Shown in pieces: positions 17,136 to 28,553 of a DNA stretch of 64,000 nucleotides; the first letter of the stretch is position 1; every line of letters starts with the position of its first letter. The DNA lies in the NCBI GenBank assembly GCA_030065235.1, contig JASJDC010000002.1, forward strand, positions 768,001-832,000, given 5' to 3'. This DNA is from Alphaproteobacteria bacterium (lineage in GTDB: Bacteria; Pseudomonadota; Alphaproteobacteria; UBA8366; Aestuariispiraceae). The notes under the pieces are model-generated. The model was not told the origin of the DNA. It saw nothing but the letters and a program-made list of their open reading frames with translations, and did not search any database. The translations under genes and the position numbers were made by a program.

Positions 17136-18881
17136 TCAGCGACCGTCCTCTTCAGCCAATCCTTTCAACATAGCCGCCGTCTGTGCCGCTTCTGGCGACG
17201 CGCCAATTTCCGCAAACAGCGCATAGGCCCGCTCCCAATGTTCCCGCGCGACCTCGAGATTCCCGCGTGTTTCAGCGACGGTACCAAGATTTCCATAGGA
17301 TTTTTCCATGCCTTCCTTGTGGTTCAGCTCCTCGCTGAAGGCGAGCGATTCACGAAAGAACTCCTCGGCGGCGTCGAGATTGCCCCGCTTTCGAGCAATG
17401 ATACCAAGATTGCCAATGGAGATTGCAGCACTTTCTTTGCTGCCTAGCGCTCTCCCAATCGCTAGTGCTTGCCGATGGTACTCTTCGGCGTTCACGAGAT
17501 CGCCACGCGTCTGAGCGATGAATCCGAGATTACTGTAGCATTTCGCCGTGCCTTCTCGGATTCCCAACACCTCATCGATGGCAAGGGCTTTACGGATTAG
17601 ATCTTCGGCATTGTCGAGGTGGCCACGCTCTAGGGCAATGAGTCCAAGATTGCCGCACGCGTTCGCTATGCCTTCTTTGCGGCCCAGCTCTTTGTTGAGA
17701 GCGAGGGACTTGCAAAAAAGTTCTTCGGCAGCGTCGAGATCGCCTCGTATTTGAGCAATGAGTCCTAGATTGCCGCATTGGCTGGCTATGCCTTCCGTGC
17801 TGCCTAGTGCCTCTTCGATGGCTAGGGACCTGCGATGGTAGGCCTCGGCGACGTTTAGATCACCGCGTGTTTGGGCGATGAGCCCGAGATTGCTGTATTC
17901 GCTCGCCATGCCTTCTTTGTCGCTTAGTACTTTTTCGATTGAGAGGGCTTTGCGATGGAGTTCATTGGCGTCCTCAAGATCACCCCGAACTTGGGCAATG
18001 ATGCCAAGATTGCCGTACGCATTCGCCATGCCCTTTACGCGGCCAACGGCCTCATTGAGGGCGAGGGATTTTCGATGGAACCGCTCGGCTTCGTCGAGAT
18101 CACCGCGCGTTTGAGCGATGATCCCTAGATTTCCTGCTGCGATGGCGAGAAGCGTCTTGTCGTCGAGCTTGTTTCCCAAAGCCTCGACCCGGAGATACGC
18201 GTGTTCCGCCGGATCGAGATTGCCTTTGCGGAAATGCAGGTGACCCAGTTGGTTCCAGGCCTCGGCGTCGTCTGGGTTGAGGGTCGTGGCGCGGTCGTAG
18301 GCGTTGAGCGCCTTGTCGGTGTCGTGCAGAAAGGCGAGCGCGCCGATATGTTTCGCGGCCTCAGCGGCTTGGACGTTGTGCGCGGCGCCTTGCGCGGTTT
18401 CCCGTGCTTCGATGCGTGCGAACAGGGTTTCGGCTTCCGCTGTGTCGCCTTGTTCCAGCAAAGCTAGCGCCTCCTCCACGTTCTCTGCGCCTTCCGACTC
18501 GCGTGTCGCGTCGGATTGTAGCGCATCGACCGCTTCTTCGACCTGTTTGCGCTGTTCCCTATCGGCGAGCAGTGCGGCGTTTTGCACCTCGAGCGCGGCG
18601 ATAACCTTGTCCTTTCCGTCTGACTTTCTCTGTTCCTCGGTCAGCGCGTTCTTGGTGGCGCCAAGCTCCTCAACGCGGTCGAGCATTTCCGGCGATACGT
18701 TTTGCGTAGTTGGCGGGGTTTTTCGGAGGAGAAGCTTCCCCAAAAGCCATGCCATGCCTCCGACAACCGTCGCGACGATGGCGACCAACGCCGCCAGTGC
18801 GCCAATCGGCCCCGCATGCGTCGCAAGAGCATCCCAAAACGCTTTCAGATTTTCCGGAAACCCTTCCATACGCGCAAACAT
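17136..18881 (-). CDS. membrane-anchored tandem TPR protein (kinesin-light-chain-like repeats)
   Basis: About 581 residues from ATG 18881; a GTG at 18905 is an alternative and neither has a strong ribosome-binding site. One N-terminal membrane segment (IGALAALVAIVATVVGGMAW, about residues 26-45) is followed by a charged, probably coiled-coil stretch to about 140, two ordinary TPRs, and then eight nearly uniform 40-residue repeats with the pattern GNLGxIAQTRGDLDxAExxH. This protein-protein interaction array faces the cytoplasm or periplasm depending on anchor orientation. Base composition looks lower in GC than in flanking genes, as expected for a recently amplified or acquired gene. No enzymatic domain is seen; function unknown. 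Confidence 0.85.
   Translation of the reverse strand: MFARMEGFPENLKAFWDALATHAGPIGALAALVAIVATVVGGMAWLLGKLLLRKTPPTTQNVSPEMLDRVEELGATKNALTEEQRKSDGKDKVIAALEVQNAALLADREQRKQVEEAVDALQSDATRESEGAENVEEALALLEQGDTAEAETLFARIEARETAQGAAHNVQAAEAAKHIGALAFLHDTDKALNAYDRATTLNPDDAEAWNQLGHLHFRKGNLDPAEHAYLRVEALGNKLDDKTLLAIAAGNLGIIAQTRGDLDEAERFHRKSLALNEAVGRVKGMANAYGNLGIIAQVRGDLEDANELHRKALSIEKVLSDKEGMASEYSNLGLIAQTRGDLNVAEAYHRRSLAIEEALGSTEGIASQCGNLGLIAQIRGDLDAAEELFCKSLALNKELGRKEGIANACGNLGLIALERGHLDNAEDLIRKALAIDEVLGIREGTAKCYSNLGFIAQTRGDLVNAEEYHRQALAIGRALGSKESAAISIGNLGIIARKRGNLDAAEEFFRESLAFSEELNHKEGMEKSYGNLGTVAETRGNLEVAREHWERAYALFAEIGASPEAAQTAAMLKGLAEEDGR
17180..18140 (-). repeat. tandem 120-bp coding repeats (eight TPR units)
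   Basis: Eight consecutive 120-bp units inside the TPR gene, each containing a recognisable sequence for [G/S]NLG followed 7 residues later by RGDL or RGNL/RGHL. Units are close in DNA as well as protein sequence, so unit number may vary by recombination between strains. Boundaries are approximate. Confidence 0.8.
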
Positions 18882-19156
18882 GGCGGCGATTCCGCGGCGA
18901 GTCACGCTTGCGACCCGCCGCGCCTTTTCTCGTCTCGCACGAACCCCGCCGCTGCGCTGATATCCCGCGCTTATCGCCTCTTGGTGGGGCGTGACAGAGG
19001 CCTAGTTTCCGCCTAAACACAGCGCGTGGCGGCGTTGGGGGCCGTCCGGGGGGCCAGAGTGGTTTGGGGCGGCGTCGGCCGCTGCGTCTCTTACCGCTTC
19101 CTCCCCGGGCGCTTGAACGCCGTGAGCAATCACGATGAGCGAAGGAGTGTGTCTCG

Positions 19157-21844
<2,688 letters not shown>

Positions 21845-21880
21845 TTGGCGGCCTGACCGCTTAAGCAGAGCGTCAAAATA

Positions 21881-21915
21881 AAGGGCGGCGCGGTCGACAG
21901 GCCCGCCGCCCTGTT
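21881..21915 (+). terminator. hairpin downstream of acnA, probable terminator
   Basis: GGGCGGCG (21883-21890) pairs with CGCCGCCC (21904-21911) around a 13-nt loop, 38 bp after the acnA stop. The following tract (TGTTCACTG) is only weakly T-rich, so termination may be partial or Rho-assisted. Confidence 0.45.
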
Positions 21916-22084
21916 CACTGTGGCCGGCCGAATCGATCCTTGGAGAAGTCTGCGGCCCATCGATGATGTTGGGCGGCGCTGCAAAGTCCTGACAATCACT
22001 GCGGTCACTCGGATGTGACTCGCTCCATGTCTGCAGACTGGCGTAGTGTTGTCGTCGATTGGTCAAGATCGCGGGTACACACTC

Positions 22085-22846
22085 ATGTCGTTCATCCGGC
22101 GCAACACGGCGCTCGCCGCATTCGTACTCCTGCCCCTATTGGCCGCCGGATCGCACGCGGGTCCCGCCGCCGCCGAACCGGGCGGCATGCCGCGGGTGGT
22201 CGTAGAGCTATTCACCAGCCAAGGCTGCTATTCCTGTCCGCCTGCCGAGGCGATCCTGGGCGAGTTAGCGGATCGGGACGATGTGCTCGCGCTCGAATTT
22301 CATGTCGACTATTGGGACTATATCGGCTGGAAGGACCCGTTCGCTTCGGCCGCCTTCACCGAGCGGCAGCGCGCCTATCGCGGCGCGTTGAACGCGCGCT
22401 ATGTCTATACGCCGCAGATGGTCATCGATGGACGGATGGACGAGGTCGGTTCGCGCCGTATGGCGGTCGAAAAGAAAATCCGCGCCGCCTATGACGCCAA
22501 GCACGCCCGCCCCGCGCCGACCGTCTCGCTGTCGCGCGCGCCGGATGGCGCGGTGACCGTACGCTTGGCAGGCGCCCCTGACGGCAAGGAATACGAGATC
22601 ATCCTGGCCGCGTTCGACGACCGGCATTCGACGGAAGTGCTGCGTGGCGAGAACGCCGGCAAAGTGCTTATCAGTCGCCATGTGGTGCGCGGCTTCCGGA
22701 AACTGGGCGACTGGATCGGCGGCCCTGCGGAACAAACGGTCGCCTTGGACGGCGCTATGCAGGCGGACGGTCTGGCGGTGCTGGTTCAGGAAAAGGGCTA
22801 TGGTCCGATCATCGCCAACGCCTTGCTGCGCCCTGGAGGGTCCTGA
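22085..22846 (+). CDS. DUF1223 family secreted thioredoxin-like protein
   Basis: 253 residues from ATG 22085, giving a signal peptide (basic SFIRR, hydrophobic core LAAFVLLPLLAAGSHA). The mature part opens with VVVELFTSQGCYSCPPAEA, where CYSC is the CxxC of this thioredoxin-fold family, then FHVDYWDYIGWKDPF and VYTPQMVIDGR, all DUF1223 signatures. Likely periplasmic with a redox or chaperone role, but the biochemical function of the family is not established. Monocistronic in appearance; the decayed DUF1428 gene follows. Confidence 0.92.
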   Translation: MSFIRRNTALAAFVLLPLLAAGSHAGPAAAEPGGMPRVVVELFTSQGCYSCPPAEAILGELADRDDVLALEFHVDYWDYIGWKDPFASAAFTERQRAYRGALNARYVYTPQMVIDGRMDEVGSRRMAVEKKIRAAYDAKHARPAPTVSLSRAPDGAVTVRLAGAPDGKEYEIILAAFDDRHSTEVLRGENAGKVLISRHVVRGFRKLGDWIGGPAEQTVALDGAMQADGLAVLVQEKGYGPIIANALLRPGGS

Positions 22847-22921
22847 TCGGACTGGGTCCGCTCTGAATCCAAGCGCGGGCGTGATATGATGGCCCTGACC
22901 TGAACGACAGGGAGAGGGCGC

Positions 22922-23146
22922 ATAGCCTATATCGATGGATTTGTGGCGGCGGCGCCGACAGCGAAGAAGGACGCATTCCTAGAGCATGCGAAGATTGCCG
23001 CTGTGGTTTTCAAGGAACATGGCGCGCTTGGCGTCGTCGAAACCTGGGGCGATGACGCGCCGCCGGGCGAGGTGACCTCTTTCCCGATGCCGTTCGACGG
23101 CAAACGCCTGATCTATGAAGGGTTCGAGGTGATCCTCGAAAGTTAG
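22922..23146 (+). pseudogene. decayed DUF1428 family gene (start codon lost, central deletion)
   Basis: The frame reads AYIDGFVAAAPTAKKDAFL, the normal N-terminal signature of DUF1428 proteins, but the codon in the start position (22922-22924) is ATA although a GGGAGAGG ribosome-binding site stands just upstream. After VETWGDDAPPGEVTSF the sequence jumps directly to MPFDGKRLIYEGFEVILES, the normal C-terminus. About 40-45 residues of the central domain expected from the family are missing, in frame. An in-frame GTG at 22943 could still start a short product of 67 residues. Function of the intact family is unknown (ferredoxin-like dimeric fold). Confidence 0.75.
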
Positions 23147-23268
23147 ATCGGCGGTCGCTGACCTGCGGGCGCCTGTGGGCCATAGCTGGCTTGACTGGAG
23201 CGTCGAACGCGACCGGCTTCGCCTACAGACGGTGGCTTGGCGCCCGGACAAGCCGGTATCGGCAAGGC

Positions 23269-23339
23269 GTCGCCCCGGCCCCAGAGCCGGGGCCCATGGT
23301 CCCGTCCGGTGGACGCCGGATCACAAATCCGGCGAGACG
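23269..23339 (+). repeat. palindromic intergenic repeat, copy C
   Basis: Starts GTCGCCCCGGCCCCAGAGCC. Same plan as copies A and B: first arm CCCCGG...CCGGGG, CCATGG linker and TGGACGCCGGAT second arm, but more diverged, with the second arm now CCGGATcacaaATCCGG. Confidence 0.75.
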
Positions 23340-23443
23340 GTTAGAGACGGCCTGCTTTTCTGTCCAAACAGAAGCGGATGGCGAAAATCCACGGCGGGTC
23401 AACGCCCTACGGCCTTCCTGCAATCCTCATCCTGCGGACAATA

Positions 23444-23505
23444 GTGGACTTGATCCGGCGTCCAGCACATGGTTGCCATGGGCCCCGGATCAAGTCCGGG
23501 GCGAC
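23444..23505 (-). repeat. palindromic intergenic repeat, copy D
   Basis: Read on the minus strand it starts GTCGCCCCGGACTTGATCC GGGG and continues with the CCATGG linker and GGACGCCGGATCAAGTCC. Inverted relative to copy C, 104 bp away, so the pair could form a large stem or invert the segment between. Confidence 0.75.
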
Positions 23506-23616
23506 GCCTCGGCCAACCACGCATAGCCGTTGATGATCCAGCATCGATCAACAAGACGGCGGCGCTTTCGCTCTTTTTTGGTTAGGGTTCATTTCGCACC
23601 GACCCGCCGGCGCGCG

Positions 23617-23937
23617 CTATTCCAGGATGACCGCTGTGCCGTTGGCGGTGACCATCAGCATGCCGTTATCCTTGCCCAACACCTCGTAATCGAGATCGAC
23701 GCCGATGACCGCATTGGCCCCCCAATCGGCGGCCTGTTCCTGCATGTCCTTGATCGCCAGATCCTTGGCGTCATGCAGCGTCTTCTCGTAGGACCCGGCG
23801 CGGCCGCCCACGACATCCCGGATGCCGGCGAACATGTCCTTGAAGATGTTGGTGCCGACGATCGCTTCGCCGCTGCAGATCCCGAGATATTGCTTGACCT
23901 GGCGCCCTTCGACGCCGTCGGTGGTGGTGACCAACAT
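23617..23937 (-). CDS. YbjQ family (UPF0145) heavy-metal-binding-domain protein
   Basis: 106 residues from ATG 23937 ([20 protein letters not shown]). The pattern [21 protein letters not shown] and later [13 protein letters not shown] is diagnostic for the YbjQ/UPF0145 family, a small decameric ring protein with a dodecin-like fold. Function is unproven. It starts 88 bp from the divergent MFS transporter start, so the promoters share a short region. Confidence 0.92.
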   Translation of the reverse strand: MLVTTTDGVEGRQVKQYLGICSGEAIVGTNIFKDMFAGIRDVVGGRAGSYEKTLHDAKDLAIKDMQEQAADWGANAVIGVDLDYEVLGKDNGMLMVTANGTAVILE

Positions 23938-24025
23938 CGCACCCGCTCCATTTTGGTTTAATCGATCTTGCTGGCACGATAGCCTGTCGACCTCGGCCCG
24001 GCCAGAGAGCAGATCGGAAATCCGC

Positions 24026-25324
24026 ATGACGCAATCGGACACGCTGGACCCCGCCGCGCCCACTCCAGACCCCCAGCTTGAGAAGAAGGCCGTCTGGGCC
24101 TGGTGCCTCTATGATTGGGCCAACTCGGCTGTGCCGACGGTGATCGGCACCTTCGTCTTCGCGACTTACTTCACCAAGGCGATTGCGCCGGATGAGGTGA
24201 CCGGGACCGGGCTCTGGGGAAACGCCATGGCGCTGGCCGGGTTGGGCGTCGCCGTGCTGGCCCCGGTTCTGGGCGCCATCGCCGACGGGGCCGGCCGGCG
24301 CAAGCCGTGGATCGCATTCTTCACCGCCGCCTGCTGCGTGGCGACGGCGATGCTGTGGTTCGCCGCCCCGTCCGAAGAATGGATTTATTGGGCGCTGATC
24401 TTCACCATTCTCAGCACCTGGGGATTCGAGTTCGGGACCGTCTTCTATAACGCGATGCTCGCCGATGTGGCGCCGCGCAGCCACTATGGCCGCGTTTCAG
24501 GCTGGGGCTGGGGGCTGGGATATGCCGGCGGTCTGGCGTCGCTCGTCGTCTGTCTCATCGGTTTTGTACAGACCGAGACGCCCTGGTTCGGCGTTTCCAC
24601 CGAAAACGCAGAGAATATCCGTGCGGTGACCCTGGTCGTCGCGGTCTGGTTCGCGGTCTTCTCGCTGCCGCTTCTGATCTTGGCGCCGGACCGGCCGCGC
24701 GGCTTGAGCCTGGGCCCTGCGGTGCGCCAAGGACTGGCGACGCTTGTCGAGACGATCCGGCAGTTGAAGCGCTATCGCCTGATCGCCCGATTCCTGCTGG
24801 CCCGGATGATTTATGCGGACGGAATCGCGACGCTCTTCGCTTTCGGCGGCATCTACGCCGCCGGCACATTCGGCATGAGCTTCGCCGAGGTCATCCAGTT
24901 CGCGATCGCCATGAATGTCGGCTCGGCCCTGGGGGCTGCGGCCTTCGCATTCCTCGATGATCGGATTGGCGGCAAGCCGGTGATCACCCTGTCGCTGATC
25001 GCCCTGATCACGTTCGGATCGATCCTGCTGTTGATCGATTCCGTGACGCTGTTCTGGATCTTCGGGCTCGGGCTGAGCGTCTTTGTCGGACCGGTGCAGG
25101 CCGCTAGCCGGGCGATGATGGCGCGGCTGGCGCCGCCCGAGAAGGAGTCGGAGTTCTTCGGGCTCTACGCCCTGTCGGGCAAGGCGACGGCATTCCTCGG
25201 TCCCTTGATCCTGGGCTGGGTGACGGTTGCGTTCGACAGCCAGCGGGCCGGGATGGCCACCGTGGTCGTGTTCCTGCTTATCGGATTGGCCTTGTTGGCG
25301 CCGTTGAAACTGCCGACCCGATGA
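24026..25324 (+). CDS. MFS transporter, UMF1/Atg22-like family
   Basis: 432 residues from ATG 24026 ([15 protein letters not shown]); a longer frame overlaps the divergent YbjQ gene and is rejected. About 12 transmembrane helices. The N-terminal [20 protein letters not shown] and FATYFT segments are typical of the UMF1 (unknown major facilitator, Atg22-like) family, members of which export amino acids from yeast vacuoles. [10 protein letters not shown] (about residues 91-100) is the loop 2-3 motif. Substrate in bacteria unknown; amino acid or small-metabolite efflux is a guess. The gene ends 4 bp from the convergent ihfB stop. Confidence 0.88.
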   Translation: MTQSDTLDPAAPTPDPQLEKKAVWAWCLYDWANSAVPTVIGTFVFATYFTKAIAPDEVTGTGLWGNAMALAGLGVAVLAPVLGAIADGAGRRKPWIAFFTAACCVATAMLWFAAPSEEWIYWALIFTILSTWGFEFGTVFYNAMLADVAPRSHYGRVSGWGWGLGYAGGLASLVVCLIGFVQTETPWFGVSTENAENIRAVTLVVAVWFAVFSLPLLILAPDRPRGLSLGPAVRQGLATLVETIRQLKRYRLIARFLLARMIYADGIATLFAFGGIYAAGTFGMSFAEVIQFAIAMNVGSALGAAAFAFLDDRIGGKPVITLSLIALITFGSILLLIDSVTLFWIFGLGLSVFVGPVQAASRAMMARLAPPEKESEFFGLYALSGKATAFLGPLILGWVTVAFDSQRAGMATVVVFLLIGLALLAPLKLPTR

Positions 25325-25328
25325 GCCC

Positions 25329-25610
25329 TTAGCCGCCGTTTAGGCGTTCGCGCAGTTGCTTGCCGGTCTTGAAAAACGGCACCGCCTTGGCGTCGACCGA
25401 TACCGACTCGCCGGTGCGGGGGTTGCGGCCTTGGCGCGCCTCTCGATGTTTCACGGAAAAAGCCCCGAATCCGCGCAATTCGACCCGGTCTCCACGCGCC
25501 AGCGCCAGCGAGATCTCTTCGAAGATCGTCGTAACGATCCGCTCCACATCGCGCTGATACAAATGCGGGTTCCGCTGCGCGATCGCCGCGATCAATTCCG
25601 ACCGGGTCAT
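25329..25610 (-). CDS. ihfB: integration host factor subunit beta
   Basis: 93 residues from ATG 25610 ([20 protein letters not shown]), exactly the family length. The body has the HU/IHF helices, [20 protein letters not shown] and the DNA-inserting arm [10 protein letters not shown] with its intercalating proline. With IhfA it bends DNA at specific sites and assists recombination, replication and sigma-54 promoters. The position downstream of rpsA is conserved across proteobacteria, but here a terminator separates the two. Confidence 0.95.
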   Translation of the reverse strand: MTRSELIAAIAQRNPHLYQRDVERIVTTIFEEISLALARGDRVELRGFGAFSVKHREARQGRNPRTGESVSVDAKAVPFFKTGKQLRERLNGG

Positions 25611-25929
25611 GCACTCCCCCTGTTCGCCCTCTTCCCGTCCGCCTATCGGAAACGGGCCGTTCTTGTGATGATCCCCAACCTCAGCATCCGGCAGACCAAC
25701 CGGACCCAACGCCGAGCGCTAGACCATAGGCGGGAAGAGCCGTGCCACGCAACCGTGAATCGTCGGAAAAAGTGACCTAGATCGTTGAAATCGTTATCGG
25801 ATAGGGTCGGGTGCGCCGGCTTGGCCGAACAGCTTGCCGTCTATGCGCAACGAAAAAACCCGCCGATCGTCTGACCGGCGGGCTTGTTCCAAACCCGAGG
25901 CGCGGCCCCGGATGTCAGGCGGCGAAGCG
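25611..25929. other. 319-bp intergenic region between rpsA and ihfB
   Basis: Contains the rpsA terminator (25853-25882) and presumably the ihfB promoter and leader in the remaining 240 bp. No coding frame is supported and no clear -35/-10 pair was found on the minus strand. Confidence 0.6.
25853..25882 (-). terminator. Rho-independent terminator of rpsA
   Basis: On the minus strand CCCGCCG (25882-25876) pairs with CGGCGGG (25865-25859) and is followed by six T residues (25858-25853). It begins 47 bp after the rpsA stop, implying that ihfB has its own promoter or depends on readthrough. Confidence 0.88.
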
Positions 25930-27642
25930 CTATTTCTCTTCGCCTTCCTGCTGCTTCTGCTGAAGCGCGGCGCCGAGAATGTCGCCCAGAGACGCGCCCG
26001 AATCCGAGCTGCCATAGGCTTCCATCGCTTCTTTCTCCTCGGCCTGTTCGAACGCCTTGATCGACAGGGTCAGCTTGCGCGTGGCTTTGTCCACGGCGGT
26101 GACCTTGGCGTCGACCTTCTCGCCCGGCGCGAACCGGTCGGGACGCTGTTCCGAACGGTCGCGGCTGAGATCGCCCTTGCGGATGAAGCCGTGGAGCTGA
26201 TCGTTGACCAGGACCTCGACCCCGTTATCAACCACCTTGGTGACGACGCAGGTGACGACGGCTCCCTTCTTGATGTCGCCGGCCGAGGCTTCGAACGGAT
26301 CGGACTCGAGCTGTTTGACGCCGAGGCTGATGCGTTCCTTGTCGGTGTCGATATCCAACACCTTGGCTTTCACCATGTCGCCCTTGTTGTAGCTGGCCAG
26401 CGCCTCTTCCGGGGACTGATCCCAACTCAGGTCCGACATATGCACCATGCCGTCGATATCGCCCGGCAGGCCGACGAACAGGCCGAATTCGGTGATGTTC
26501 TTGACCTCGCCCTCGATCTCCTGGCCGACTGGGTTGCCGCTGAGGAAATCTTCCCACGGGTTGCTCAAGCACTGTTTGATGCCCAGGCTGATGCGCCGTT
26601 TGACCGGATCGACATCCAGCACCATGACCTCGACTTCCTGGCTGGTCGAAATGATCTTGCCGGGATGCACGTTCTTCTTGGTCCAGCTCATTTCCGAGAC
26701 ATGGACCAGTCCTTCGATCCCCGGCTCCAGCTCGACGAACGCGCCATAGTCGGTGATGTTCGTGACCGTGCCGGTGAAGCGCGCGCTGATCGGGTATTTC
26801 GCGGCGACGCCGTCCCACGGATCGCTCTCCAACTGTTTCATGCCCAGGCTGATGCGCTGGGTTTCCGGGTTGAAGCGCACGACCTGCACTTTGACCTGCT
26901 GGCCGAAGGTGAGGACTTCCGACGGATGGTTGATCCGCTTCCACGAGATGTCGGTGACGTGCAACAGACCGTCGACGCCGCCGAGATCGACGAACGCGCC
27001 GTAATCGGTGATGTTCTTCACCACGCCATCGAGCACCATGCCTTCTTTGAGGTTCTCGATCAGTTCCGAGCGCTGCTCGGCGCGGGTCTCTTCCAGAACC
27101 GCCCGGCGCGAGACGACGATATTGCCGCGGCTGCGATCCATTTTCAGGATCTGGAAGGGCTGTTCTTCATTCATCAGCGGTCCGACATCGCGCACCGGAC
27201 GGATGTCGACCTGGCTGCCCGGCAGGAAGGCGACGGCGCCGCCCAACTCCACCGTGAAGCCGCCTTTGACGCGGCCATAGATGACGCCGGTGACGCGCTC
27301 GCCATTGTTGAAGCTTTCTTCCAGCTTCTTCCAGGCTTCCTCGCGCTTCGCGCGCTCGCGCGACAGCATCGCTTCGCCGTTTTTGTCTTCCAGCCGCTCG
27401 ACGAAGACTTCGACCGTGTCGCCGGCCTTCAAGTCAGCGGGTTGGCCCGGCGCGCCGAACTCTTTCAGCGCCACACGGCCTTCGGCCTTCAGGCCGACAT
27501 CGATCAGGACCATGTCGTTATCGACGGAGATCACCGTGCCCGCGACTACCGAGCCGACAATGTCCTGATTGCTGCCGAAGCTTTCCTCCAGCAAGGCGGC
27601 GAAACTTTCGCCGCTGGTTTCCATTGCGTTTTCCGCACTCAT
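25930..27642 (-). CDS. rpsA: 30S ribosomal protein S1
   Basis: 570 residues with six S1 (OB-fold) domains, recognisable by repeated elements such as ITDYGAFVDLGGVDGLLHVT, ITDYGAFVELEPGIEGLVHV and ITEFGLFVGLPGDIDGMVHM, each followed by an HPxE/HPGK- or SPEE-type loop and RISLGxKQ. S1 brings mRNAs onto the 30S subunit. The C-terminal tail is short and Gln/Lys/Glu rich. The gene follows aroA-cmk, the conserved proteobacterial order, after a 266-bp gap (27643-27908) that is the likely site of its own promoter and leader. Confidence 0.98.
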   Translation of the reverse strand: MSAENAMETSGESFAALLEESFGSNQDIVGSVVAGTVISVDNDMVLIDVGLKAEGRVALKEFGAPGQPADLKAGDTVEVFVERLEDKNGEAMLSRERAKREEAWKKLEESFNNGERVTGVIYGRVKGGFTVELGGAVAFLPGSQVDIRPVRDVGPLMNEEQPFQILKMDRSRGNIVVSRRAVLEETRAEQRSELIENLKEGMVLDGVVKNITDYGAFVDLGGVDGLLHVTDISWKRINHPSEVLTFGQQVKVQVVRFNPETQRISLGMKQLESDPWDGVAAKYPISARFTGTVTNITDYGAFVELEPGIEGLVHVSEMSWTKKNVHPGKIISTSQEVEVMVLDVDPVKRRISLGIKQCLSNPWEDFLSGNPVGQEIEGEVKNITEFGLFVGLPGDIDGMVHMSDLSWDQSPEEALASYNKGDMVKAKVLDIDTDKERISLGVKQLESDPFEASAGDIKKGAVVTCVVTKVVDNGVEVLVNDQLHGFIRKGDLSRDRSEQRPDRFAPGEKVDAKVTAVDKATRKLTLSIKAFEQAEEKEAMEAYGSSDSGASLGDILGAALQQKQQEGEEK

Positions 27643-27908
27643 TGAAGAGTCATCCTTTCAAGTGTGTCACTGTACCGGCCGCCCGGTTGTCTCCGGCGGT
27701 CTCGCCTCAAAGCGCGGCGCCGGGTCCGGGATCGGACGGGCGGTCGCCGCATCGGATGGCTGCGCGGCGTAAGGCTCAAACGCGCAACCGATGGTCACTT
27801 TCCTTGTTTCGAACGCTCAAGTTGGGGTCACCGGCGACCAACTCCTTTGATCGGTCCACCTGTTAACACCGCTTTTGAAACGCTCTCGCGGCCTAAACGA
27901 GGCCCGGA

Positions 27909-28553
27909 TCAGCCAAGCTTTCCATCGATCAGGCGCAACGCTTGTGCGAGGACTTCTTCGATGGTCAGGGCGCTGGTGTCCAGGACGACCGCATCGTCGG
28001 CAGGCTTGAGCGGCGCGTCGGCGCGGGTCGTGTCGCGTCGATCGCGGTCTTCCAAATCCTGCAAGACGCGCGCGTATATACTGGCCTCGCCGCGCGAAAG
28101 CAATTCCTTGTGCCGGCGCTCGGCCCGCACGCCGACATCGGCGGTGATGAACAGCTTCGCCGGCGCGTCCGGGCAGATCACCGTGCCGATATCCCGCCCG
28201 TCCAACACGGCCCCGTGCGCCCCATCCGGCGGCGCGGCCGCAAAGCCCATTTGGAAATCGCGTAAGGCGGCGCGGACCTCGTGAATGGCGGCGACTTTGG
28301 AGGCGGCGGAGGCGGCGGCGTCGCCGGTCAGATCGTGATCGTCGAGATGGGTCGGATCGATGGCCTTGGCGGCGGATTCGGCTTTCTCAATATCGGTCGG
28401 GTCGCCGCCGGCGCGCAGCACCGCCAGCCCGACCGCGCGATACAGCTTGCCTGTATCGAGATAGGCGTAGCCGAAATGCGCCGCCAGACGCCGCGCGAGC
28501 GAGCCTTTGCCGCTGGCGGCCGGGCCGTCGACCGCGATCACCGGCTTAGCCAT
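27909..28553 (-). CDS. cmk: cytidylate kinase
   Basis: 214 residues. N-terminal [20 protein letters not shown] holds the P-loop (GPAASGKGS, residues 9-17), then [12 protein letters not shown] of the CMP site, [13 protein letters not shown] and the LID region [12 protein letters not shown]. It phosphorylates CMP and dCMP with ATP. The first 8 bp overlap the end of aroA, so the two are translationally linked. Confidence 0.97.
   Translation of the reverse strand: MAKPVIAVDGPAASGKGSLARRLAAHFGYAYLDTGKLYRAVGLAVLRAGGDPTDIEKAESAAKAIDPTHLDDHDLTGDAAASAASKVAAIHEVRAALRDFQMGFAAAPPDGAHGAVLDGRDIGTVICPDAPAKLFITADVGVRAERRHKELLSRGEASIYARVLQDLEDRDRRDTTRADAPLKPADDAVVLDTSALTIEEVLAQALRLIDGKLG

Larger units (their letters stand above)
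23147..23616. other. 470-bp gene-free region carrying two repeat copies
   Basis: Between the DUF1428 remnant and the YbjQ stop. Only palindromic repeats C and D, in opposite orientations, are recognisable. Open frames here follow the repeats and resemble nothing. A CTTTTTTGG tract at about 23573-23581 is not attached to a clear hairpin. Confidence 0.7.

Noticed and set aside
23822-24025. Longer start for the MFS transporter
   Set aside because: It would overlap the divergent YbjQ gene by over 100 bp; ATG 24026 starts the normal family N terminus.
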